Assembly: GCA_963920765.1 (NCBI GenBank)
Contig: OY987246.1
Location: 16,736,868-16,800,867, forward strand
Source: Ulota crispa
Taxonomy: Eukaryota > Streptophyta > Bryopsida > Orthotrichales > Orthotrichaceae
Direction of reading: 5' to 3'
DNA: 64,000 bases
The position numbers and the translations under genes are program-made. Position 1 is the stretch's first letter; each line of letters opens with the position of its first letter. Under the pieces are notes generated by a model. That model made no database searches, was not told the DNA's origin, and saw nothing but the letters and a program-made list of their open reading frames with translations. Shown piece after piece: positions 24,360-34,367 of this stretch.

Positions 24360-24720
24360 AAGCCACATACTCGGAATTTGAGGATTTAAAGCTAAATTTC
24401 TTCATCCAAGTGGTCCATCATTTCTTAATCATGGCATTTCCACCTCATTAAAAGAAAGAACAAACATTAAAAAAAATTGAACCTTTATTGCATCATTGCA
24501 AAAATTTTGATGTATTTTTGCTTCATATAATTTCAAATTCCTACATTTTCAAATACCTTCAAATGTTGTGGATATAGCCCTCAAATGATAGTTTGTGGAT
24601 ATAGCCCTAGATTGATAGAAATGAAACAAATCTTTTAGCACAAATAATAAATCAACATCAAAATTTCAGATTTCATGCTCAAAGCACACCTTGGGTTATG
24701 GCTTCAGCAATTTTAGGTGT
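24360..24720 (+). mobile_element. Diverged copy of the 59.6-kb MITE
   Basis: It shares an ordered series of phrases with 59617-59935: GTGGTCCATCATT..TTAATCATGGCATT, then CACCTC.TTAAAAGAAAG, TTTTGATGTATTT, GAAACAAATCTTTT and ATTTCATGCTCA. The terminal inverted repeats present at the 59.6-kb copy are not recognisable here. Confidence 0.65.
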
Positions 24721-24973
24721 GACTTTAGTCAATTACCTCTCTTTACATATGACAACAGGAATATAAAGTAAGTGCATAATACAGCGTGATCAAAGGAGAT
24801 TTAAATTGATTGTATCCATTTCTTATGTGGTCACATTCGAATTGAAGATGTGACATTAGAGAAAGAGGTATTGAAAATTATTACATGAGTGTTTTATGTA
24901 TGCTAGATTAGGGTTGCTATATGTTTTAATACCAAGTGCTTATGGAGATTAATATGTCTAGTCTGATAATTAA

Positions 24974-25020
24974 CCCCTAAATGTCCAAGAGGACAAAAAT
25001 TGTCCTTTTCATGCTAGAAA
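24974..25020 (+). mobile_element. Solo left terminus of TTAA-type element
   Basis: TTAA (24970-24973) is followed by CCCCTAAATGTCCAAGAGG. This matches the left terminus class of the piggyBac-like elements downstream. No matching right end was found before the next element begins at 25870. The body to about 25100 may belong to it, so the true extent is unknown. Confidence 0.5.
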
Positions 25021-25832
25021 AACACCTCGAGGGTGGAAAAATATTTTTTTTTCAAATTTTTTTCTTGAAAGTGGTTAGAAAGATGTGCCATATCACTGAA
25101 TGCCAAAATTAGCTGCTCTCAACACCAATTTGTAAAGAGATGTACAAGGTCCCGCGCTACCTTTTTTGTGAGGGCAGCATACACTATTATCTTTTTCTTC
25201 TTTTGAGGAGAATATTATCTCTCGTGAACACATGCCACAAGCTGTTCACTACACACAGTGCACTTTCCTTGATCTAAGCCTTGGGTTGGCCATGGGTTTA
25301 GGGTCCGTGGGGTTTATTTTTTTATTTTTCTATTTTTTTAAGGATGGAAAACACAAGGACCGAGAGTAGGTGCAAAAACTCGCAAGTGGCCACCCAGACT
25401 GGTGCAAGCTCTAGAATAATTTAACCCCCTCTTGCAAAAAGATTCCCAGGTTTATTTAGTCCGTATTATTGTACTTTACATTGTTCATTACTCTTTCTCA
25501 ATAAACATTCCAGGTTTGAAACTATTTTTGGTCACATGTTTGTCTTTCATCGAATCTGACTTGTTGAAATCAAGTTATTGTGGACATTTGCAAAATTTTC
25601 ATAGACAGGTTACTAGTTTAGAGTCTTGGACTTTAGGTCGTAGTCCTTTATAAAACCCCTCCCACACATTTAATTTTTCAACAAATTCTAAAGTGATTAC
25701 ATATTTGAAAAGTCAACTCAAGGGGACAAAATGTACTAGAATTTGAAAAGTAGATTATTCTTATTTCATGATTTTAATCCATGTCAAATGTAATTTAGCA
25801 CAAATGAGTATGCCATATTTATTCACTTTTAT

Positions 25833-25856
25833 CAACATCATCAACATCATCAACAT
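25833..25856 (+). repeat. (ATCAACATC)n microsatellite
   Basis: Three to four units of ATCAACATC lie just outside the left end of the 25870 element. Confidence 0.85.
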
Positions 25857-25869
25857 CTTTGTGGTATTG

Positions 25870-26803
25870 CCCCTAAAGGACTAAGCCTTTTTTTTTGTCA
25901 AAATCACTAAAAATTGTTACTTCTAGGAGATGAGTAAGAAGGTAGGTTCTTTTTTCTTTTTTGGGAAATCCAACCATAGGATCTTGCCTTAGACTAGAAG
26001 AGGTACTTCTGGGAAAAAAATCAAATCATTCTAGATAGAGATGATGGAGATATTTACATCTGAAGTGAAAATTAAGGTTTTTTTCTGTGCTATCCAAAAA
26101 ATTTAGAAGCCTTTGACCACTCTTACATGAAAAAAATTACTCTACACAAAGTTGGGGTTTATTTTTTCCATGTAGAGGACCAAGTTAGGCACGTGTGGGA
26201 GAATTTTCAAATCAATTGGAACTATGCAACACATGGGAAATAAATAGCAAGTAAGAAAGAAGTAGAGAATGAGTCAAATCACTAAATTGTTAAGAATTTA
26301 TTATTGAAATGAAAATTGCAAATCCCAATAGTTACAATGTTGTGATAAACAATCTACTTCCTTAGGTTTAGTTTTTTTTTCCAAAATGTTAAAAATTGTG
26401 GAAAATAAAGAACTTCAAAGTTTATTTTAGAATATAGAATTCATAATTGCCCACAAACTAAAACATCTCATAACTTTCATCTCATTGATTGAAATAGAAT
26501 GATTCAAAGCTTCCCGTGTGTAAAAAAATCTAAAGAACCAATTATAAAATTTTAATTTTAGAAAAATGGAAATTTTAAAGAAGTTTTTGGGCTGCCTAGA
26601 TTGCCCTCCCACCCTCAAGCAGCAAAAATTCTTGCATAACTTCTTTGTCAAATGTCAGAATGAGGAAAAAATTAGATGCTTACATAGATCTTTGAATTCC
26701 CCATCTTCCATAAAAGTTTCAGAAAATTACAAAAAGTAGTTTAGCCATAGGTACATGCCCAAAATCTCCATTGTCCTCCAAAGGGACAACAGTCCTTTAG
26801 GGG
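25870..26803 (-). mobile_element. piggyBac-like MITE B, 934 bp
   Basis: The left end CCCCTAAAGGACTAAGCC and the right end AGTCCTTTAGGGG form 13-bp terminal inverted repeats. The right side is bordered by TTAA; the left flank is ATTG, so that copy of the target site has decayed or the end is displaced. The interior, read on the minus strand, matches element E (49152-50066): GATGAAAGTTATGAG then GGGCAATT, and GGAAGCTTT.AATCATTCT. No transposase ORF is present. Non-autonomous member of the 900-bp family, in inverted orientation to E. Confidence 0.8.
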
Positions 26804-27124
26804 TTAAGAACTTGAAATTTTCTCAAATCAAGCAAGCCTTTTATACATTGAGGTGAATAGATTGAGAATATAAATGTGGTAAATTGTTGACAAACTTGTA
26901 GTGATTTGAAAAGCCTTTAAATCATAATTGGATTTTTTTTTCAAATGTTTTTTTTCTAACACTTCTTTTAATTAGATTTACATCAAACTTTAATAGAATT
27001 TGCTCCTTTTTCTAAGCTTTCAAATATGTAATTATTTTTAGATTTGGTGAATTATTGATTGCGTGAGAATTTTTTTTTAAAGGACTACAACTTCTTGTCC
27101 AAGACTCAATTTTGGGAACAACTA

Positions 27125-27506
27125 GGGAGACACCCCCCAGTTGCTAGGGAGACACCCCCTACAGTCCAACCTATTAAATTTGAGATTATTATTACATTGA
27201 TATATGAAATAAAATCAAAACAGTATTTTAGCGCAGATCTACATCTACAAGTGTTGCAAACACACAACAAATATGTCTCATTTGTGACATGGTCAAGAGT
27301 TAAACTTACAAACAAAGGGAATGACTAGTTTTAACTCTTAGCCATGTCACAAAGGAGACATATTTTTTATGTTTGCAATGCTTGCAAATGTAAATGTGCG
27401 CTAAAATATTGTTTTGATTTTATTTCATATTTTAATGTAATAATCATCTCAAATTTAATAGGTTGGGCTAGAGGGGGTGTCTCACTAGCAACTAGGGATA
27501 TCTCCC
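27125..27506. mobile_element. Palindromic foldback element, arms about 180 bp
   Basis: Almost the entire 382 bp is an inverted repeat around a short loop at about 27305-27328. The left end GGGAGACACCCCCCAGTTGC matches the reverse complement of GCAACTAGGGATATCTCCC at the right end. Inner arms also pair (CTATTAAATTTGAGATTATT with its complement, and ACATGG.CAAGAGTTAAA with TTTAACTCTTAGCCATGT). Both arms carry open frames that are mirror images, which are not genes. No target duplication was certain. Confidence 0.85.
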
Positions 27507-29297
27507 GAGTCATTTCCTATATTTTTTATAGTTGGATGGGGGTTCTTGAAGGATACTTGTAAGTGACTATTGTTTACTTGGGGGCATTAGGCCTACGAAC
27601 AAAAAAAATTACAATTAATTAGTTTATGAAATGAAACACAAGAGGAAATTTCATTGAACTTAAGTTGTTTCATATTTTTTGTGCCTTTGCATGTTCTGTT
27701 TTGAATTTTCAAAAATAGGAGCTTGTAAGGCATCTGTTTGAGTTTTTACAAGGTATCACCAATTCATGAGTTTGGCCTTTAGTTGATTTTGGGAGACTCA
27801 AAAATGATACTAAGGCAATTTATGTTGAACCCAAGTAGTTTTGGTAAGCAATCCGTTGAGTAAGGTTGTTTTTGACATTCTAAAATTTATATATAAGCTT
27901 TGTGTTGGACAACATATTGTTTATGGTAAATGGAAGGCAGATGTTGCACCACCTTCATGTTGTTACAATGATCTTGTCTCATTGCATGTGCTAATCATTG
28001 TTTTTGGTTGTTGATCATTTCGGATGTCTTGCTAAGCTAGTGAAAGGAGCTCTAAACAATGACAAGTTGAGACTCAAAGACCTATGAGAAGTTACAAAAT
28101 GAGCTACTGAGAGTGAAGTTTGAGTTTGAGGGAAGTAGATTGTAGTTGGAGTACATGTTTGGAGGTTTGTAGTCAATGAAGTTGTAGTGATACTTTGTTT
28201 GTTGTAGTACTTTGAAGTTGCTTTTGGTGTATTTTTGTTTTCGAAATACCCCCTTTACAAACTTAAGTGGGAAATTGTAAAATACTCCTTTGAATGTTTA
28301 TGTAAACAATATAATTTGGAAATCGATTTTGAATTCCTCAATGTTTTTTTTTTTTTTTTTTATATGTGCATGAATGTATTCATTTTTCCTATGCTGGAAT
28401 GTAATAGGTTTTACTTACAAAAATAAGTATTGTTTCCCCGTGAGCTTCAGGATTTTATGTGCAAAGCTGATTTTATCCACATACTAGAATATGTTGATTT
28501 TTTCCTACAAGAGTTCTTCATGATTTTTACTACACAATAATATGGTTTGTTTTCCCTGTGAGTTTCACAATTTCATATGCCAAATTCATGTTATGCACAT
28601 ACTAAAATACATGAATTTTTCCCTACAAGAATTCTAAGTGATTTTCACTAAACTAAAATGCTCACAAGTTTATTGATATTTCTTTACATTTTCTTGAAGG
28701 AATTTCTTCTTCCCATTTTCCCTTAGTGATTTTTCCCTGTCTCACATTTCCCTGTGACACAATATTAATTTCCCTCCGTCTTGTAGATTTAGGCCTTTCA
28801 CACAGAGAATTTCATTATATATCCCTACAGGGAAACCTTGGAGACAATCAACAACGTTGTTGATTGTAATCAACCAGGATCAAGCTAAACCTGGGTAACT
28901 AAGGGTCTCCAGAAGGATGCGAGGGATACTGTATCGGCCATAGAGGCGACTTTCAACAAGCAGCAATCGGTGGCTGATTTCAGAAGGGCATGGAATCCAC
29001 CGTGGACCGAAGAGATGATCGTTGACTCTGTGAGATCGGAACACTTTGAATCTGCTTCAATCCTAATGTCAGTGTCAGGCATAGCATGCAAGAGCAAACA
29101 AGTAGAAAAACAGATTCCTGACATGACTCCGATCATGACTCCAAGATAGTGTAAAACACATCTGAAATCATTCTAACTAAACTAGTCTTTTGCACTTGTC
29201 TGATTCTATCTTCTCAGTGGTGCATGCAATTTTAGAATGAAAACAAAGCAAACAGAAGATAATTATCCAGACATTAAGTCATTCTCCAGCTGTGCTA

Positions 29298-32200
29298 CTA
29301 AGGATTCACGACCACTAGCAGTAAACCATTCTTGTAATCACCTTCCATTTTTCTGGTATGATCACCAACTTTTGATGAATCCTGGAGAAGTCGCGCGCAG
29401 GCCAAAAGCTCCATCTGCAGGCTCATGTTCTCTTTCTCAAGCTGCACAATCGTGAAAGCAATGCATCAGCTATTACTACGAAGATGGTGAATCGCGTCGT
29501 AGCTCTAACCGTTGTCCTCTACAAACATCCGATGATATCACTCAATCAGAATGAGAGTCAAATAGTATAAACAGAACTGTAATCAAAAGTTAGTCCAGAT
29601 GTGACCATTTCGTTCTCGTCCACGAGCTTTTCTAAAGAGTGTTGCAACAATCTGATAGTCTTGGCACTATCATCTTCAACTGACAGTAACAGCTTTTCTT
29701 TATCAAAGCGCTCGTAATGAGGTATATGCTCCTCTGCATTACTCTCATCATACTTATGATCAAATCCCTTGCGAGACTTTGCCTTTCCAAAGTTGTCTCC
29801 TAGGAGACCCTCTTCAACAAAAATGTTCTCGAAAAGCTCCATTATTCCGTCTAGAGTTTGGGGAATCAGTGTTGGAAAGGAGTTTATTGGCTGTCATACA
29901 AGGCCAAGCACATCCACATGTGAGCAGTACATCCACCGAAGTGAGATAGTTTGAATGTTATGCATTTGTATGGAAAGGGATTGCACCTTGTCCCGTGAGC
30001 TTGGGCGAGTATCAAGATGTAAATTGGCCTTCGCGTCAAAAGACATCTCTGTTCAACATTATGAAAAATATTGGTAAATAGTTTGGGTAAATAAAAGTGA
30101 TGGGCGCACTGTGTACAGTACAATATCTTGTTTGATCATCAGTAAGGTGAAATTGGGACTAATGTGACAAGTGAGCGAAACCTGGATCCAACGAGCGCAG
30201 TCGTGCACTAGACATAAGAAGCTGTGCCCGCAGTTGTTCACATTTATCTTGGGATTTCTGCAGCAGAGACTCAAGTTCGTAGCGTCCTCTCTCGGAATTT
30301 ACTTTGGGTTTATTTTTTATCTGCTTTGCCCTGCCAATGCAATTGTGGCCACAAAGAGCCATTTTTGTTTCTCAATTTATGCTCATCGAGAATGCTTACT
30401 GATCCAGATATTGAAAAAGGTAATATCTGAAAACAGCTGTATTTGGGTAAATCTCTATCTTAGAGAGGTTCAGGATAGAACAATGTTGAATTTTACACTT
30501 CAAGTTGTACTAGATTATTTCAGTCCATTTAATTGCCAATGGACAGTCACCTGGTTCCAAAGCGCAATGTCGACAACGTCTCAGAAGCCTGCAAGGTGCT
30601 TGGAGAGCAGCAACAAAGTAGAGTTGTCCTTGAATTTCCTCCCTGTTTCAAGTTCAACAAATGTTGCATCCGTCAAATACCTGAGCTTAATTCAGAAAAT
30701 TCCAGACTTTTACTGCTTCGTTTACACCAAGATTTCAGGCTTGATATATTTTGTCAAATGCCTGAAACAACACGTGTATTACTTACAAGTGAGTCTTGAA
30801 GAATTCGTGTCAATTTTGAGTCACGATAAGGTATGTGGCACGGTCTGTCTGCAATATGAGGTTTTTGAATCAGTCACCATCTCCTAACTCTTCCACTTAG
30901 AGAACTGGTAAATGGTGTACAGGTATTCAATAATCGATAGTGGATGATAAAATGTTCTCCCCACTCCCTCTTCAAAGAGGGCTGTGTCAACTCACCTGAA
31001 GTAAGTGCGTTGATAACGTTACCGAGAGCTGAAAGTGACTTGTTAATTGTCTTAGCTTCACAGAGAAGTTTTCCTTCAGCCCATGTTTCTTCCACCTTTT
31101 CTGATCCTGCCAGGTCTACTAGGTAGATTCTCCCTGTTTTCACACTGCCTCATGGCCAGAGTTGATCTGAATTTGATGGTACATTTACTGATATTGAAGA
31201 GCTTCAGGAGATGGCTAGAATCTTATTTGTCAATAGTAATATAATCATACTTCCGTTCAACTTTTTGGAGTCTATTGCAAGGAGGAGATGAGCATATTTG
31301 TCCATGGTCAAGAAATACCTCCGATCCTCAATGTGTGTCTGTTGGATAGTGAACAGGAAGATACAATGGCTTCGGCTGTTCTCGGAATTTATCACTTTTG
31401 GAGTAGGTCAGGGAACAACTCAGGTGACGATGGCAATTTTATCTTCAGAAATCAGCAAGCATATCGTGCTACGTAAACTCAAGAAGATGAATTCTATTGA
31501 GTTGTATTGCGCAGCAACTTGATGATAATCATATTTCGTCTATTCGTTTAACTAAATTCCCATAAACCCTAACACTAAACGGATAAACATATTTTAGTTG
31601 CATTTCGCTGGAAAAGCTCGAAGAGCTCACACATACTATTACTGAAGTAGCACTCTACACAAAGGATACAAGTTTGACCAACAGCTCGGTTTGCTATACC
31701 AACCTGGAAACGACAGAATATTTTCTTAGTGCTGAGAAATGATCATATCGGTATGGAGTAGTAACTATTGGTATTAAGGCATACTTACCTGCAAAATCTG
31801 GAGCGTTTCTTTCTTCGACTGGACAAATTTCTGTCCAACATATGCCATCGAATTGAGAATCAGTGCAGCCATACCATGCAGAGCAAGATTTGTATCATTC
31901 AAACTGGCAAAAAGACAACTTACCTCAGTGACTCCCGCCACAAACATTCCCTGTAATTTGTCCTCTTTCACCTGCAAGTTTTCCTTCTTGACGTTCAAAA
32001 GGTCCCTGCACGTAGACTTGCAAGTTTTCAGATTATACTTTTTGAGGAAAATAATGAGCGCTCAAAGCAGTGAGAAATAATGGTCAGTTATCTGCAATTA
32101 CCTTATTCTCTCCATGTATATCTCTAGCTGTAAACACAATCGCTCACACACGGAGATTTGGTGAGAAACAACGCCATTGTTGTTCGCGAGTCTCTTGAGA

Positions 32201-33606
32201 CGATTAGTAAATAATTTCTTTAAATGAAGAAAAATAGCCTTGCAAAGAATCACAACCATTGACAGCTTGATTAGAAATCCAGTGGTTTCGTCAGCAGTCT
32301 CAATAAAGTCAAAGATGCATTCCGCCACTCTTGGAAGTATTCCTTTCAAACCAGGATCTCTGGTCTGCATGCTCGGCCCCTACATCAAATTTCACGAGTA
32401 TACCATTGCCGTTTTAGTAACGATTAATTAAGTAAGCTCGAGTCAGGCGAAATGGTCCGAATTGTCTACTTTTTGAAAAGCTCAGTGCATGCCATCAGCC
32501 AATTACTTGTGAAACAGCGCGCTACGTGCATTTGAACTGAACTGACTATATACACAGCCAAACGAACGGAGAAGCACTTGCCTCCATGCTATAAGTCTTC
32601 CCCGCTCCAGTCTACAAATTGAACGTTGTCAACAGACCACGACTTGTGCTCAATATAATTAAACAATTTTCTGCCTCAGTCAGAAATTGACATCTACATG
32701 TATCAAGTATTTCACGAAATTTTGCGCATTGTCGTTAAAAAACTAACACCAGACTTAGAATTCAAGCAGAGCAGGGGAGTCCGGTTTTTTTTGACAGTTT
32801 TCGAACCTGACCGTACGTAAGAACGGTTCCATTAATCGCATTCATTGCGTCTACAAGGCACCATCCAACACATTCAGAAATCATGTCCGAGGAATCACAT
32901 TATTCCTACTCTTCCTACAGAGCCGAAAACTTGAAAAGACATCAAAACAAGAAAGATAAAGCTCTGACCATGGCTTAAACTTGTTAAATCCCTAGAAGCT
33001 TTCTCTAATGGAAATTATTAAAATAAAAAGATGCACTAGTGAAGGAAAACTATCTACCTCGTACAATTGGCAGAGCGACAAAGTCAATATGTCCGTTTGA
33101 ATGGAATCCTCGTAGAATATCCTGTCAAATGTAAAACTAGTCTCCTCTTGATCTTTTTCATACTGGCAACAATACAAGACAAAATTACACACAGGAACAA
33201 AGATATCCTGGACGGTTGCTAATTACGTGACATCATCATGTATTCAACACATTACTGCACATTTATCGCGTCTGGAATGCATCTGCAGCTGATAAAATGT
33301 GTACATACAGCAAACTAATTGCCGAAGAGAACAAGAACTTTATCATTCGAAATCTACAGCACATCATCCTCGTGTTATAAACTCTTTATATATTGGAACT
33401 AAATGCAGCGAACATTAAAGAAAACAAGAAAATATGAAAATAGCCTTATTTCACCACTTTAACAATAGATATGCACATTGCGCTCATATTATTACCTTAA
33501 ACATCACGCATTCATTGTTCAACCGCCGGATGCATACCGGAGAAGCTTGCAGCGACTCCCGAGAATTCAATGATCGAAACCGCACGCACACAGACACATT
33601 CGACAT
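29298..33606 (-). CDS. KIN-1 family kinesin motor, possible frameshift
   Basis: Microtubule motor of the plant kinesin-1 group. I reconstructed 16 exons on the minus strand: 33606-33496, 33162-33058, 32850-32807, 32611-32582, 32379-32257, 32127-32102, 32005-31924, 31830-31789, 31704-31671, 31394-31319, 31144-30996, 30848-30787, 30642-30551, 30330-30182, 29850-29606 and 29441-29298. The total is about 504 codons, starting [13 protein letters not shown]. Motor motifs occur in order: [12 protein letters not shown]-loop [12 protein letters not shown] split over an intron; [20 protein letters not shown]; switch [10 protein letters not shown]; switch [60 protein letters not shown]. The C terminus is a short coiled coil. 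Exon 4 ends with a GC donor (GAG/GCAAGT). Exon 2 needs one extra base near 33085-33090 to join [10 protein letters not shown] to DFVALPIVR; without it the frame breaks. The last two exons are less certain. Confidence 0.85.
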
Positions 33607-34367
33607 CGAAAACCGATCGTTTCTAAAGACACTGTGACCTCTTCAGCGTGCTTGAAAATAACAATGGCCCGCCCCGATCTGCATACAAAACGAGACATGT
33701 ATTGAAGCGCGAAAAACAATTTTGAAAGAACCAAAAGATTTTCGACGAACGAAACTGTTGACGTTTTGAACGAGAAATGGAATTCCGTCGACACTTTGTG
33801 CACCAAGCCGACGCAACAAACTGCGACGAAAGTTGTATCATCGAACGAGAAAAGAGGGAACGAACGAGAATTTTGAACGGACGCGAAAACGTGGGATTCT
33901 GTCGATGATTCGTTGGAATAGAGGACGGATGGCGCAGGACGAGTAAGCACTCCTCTTATCTGATTTGCGGTTTTCGTCGAGGGACAAGCTTTGCAAGTGG
34001 CTACGCAGAGTTCTCTGAGAATCTCTGGTCTGGAATGCTCAAGCTCAATTTGTAGCTCTTCAAACTAAACGGACTGTCTGCATTTGGCTCTTCATGGATA
34101 TCTGATAGGTTTTCTTGCACGCGGATTATTTAATCTTTTGTTGCTGATGTTCGAGATAGAACATGTATTAGGGCGGAAGCTGCAGAGAATTTCAATTTCG
34201 AAGTTGGATTGAGAGGCGAAAGTTGCAGGCATGTTATTGTATCTCGAAGGAATTCTTGTTTTCTCCGTGAATTGGCGTGTCCGGGGTGGAAGTATGTGAG
34301 GAATTAGGTGGCTGCGGTGTAGGGAAGTGGTAGGTAATCGAGGTTGAAGTGAAGGCTCGATTCCGTT
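33607..34367. promoter_or_regulatory. Divergent intergenic region, KIN-1 / PPR-SMR
   Basis: 761 bp separates the two start codons, and the genes point away from each other, so both promoters and 5' untranslated regions must lie here. Base composition is less AT-rich than the transposon stretches. Repeated CGAACGA and CGAAA phrases occur at about 33700-33870. Open frames here on the minus strand (33567-33950 and 34092-34436) have no family features and probably are not coding. No TATA box could be assigned with confidence. Confidence 0.6.

Larger units (their letters stand above)
16300..29290. other. Long transposon-derived AT-rich stretch
   Basis: Nothing here forms a convincing complete host gene. 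Short coding-like scraps occur at 19390-20050 and 20230-20810 (Lys-rich, frame-broken), but no family is recognisable. Recognisable repeats are the 17.8-kb ORF, a degraded 645-bp-family element (about 23575-24190), the 24.36-kb repeat, TTAA-type elements at 24974 and 25870-26803, and the palindrome at 27125-27506, each listed separately. Confidence 0.6.

Noticed and set aside
30171-30887. 238-codon plus-strand open frame
   Set aside because: It is a shadow of kinesin exons and introns on the minus strand; the minus strand carries conserved motor motifs at the same positions.
31319-31480. Apparent damage of the kinesin segment just before NSENSRSHC
   Set aside because: At first the upstream sequence looked degenerate, but a separate 34-nt exon (31704-31671) encodes [11 protein letters not shown] and joins in phase. 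No lesion exists here.
33567-33950. 127-codon minus-strand ORF upstream of kinesin
   Set aside because: The true kinesin exon 1 (33606-33496) is in another frame of the same strand. This frame is Ser/Phe/Val-rich noise in the 5' region.
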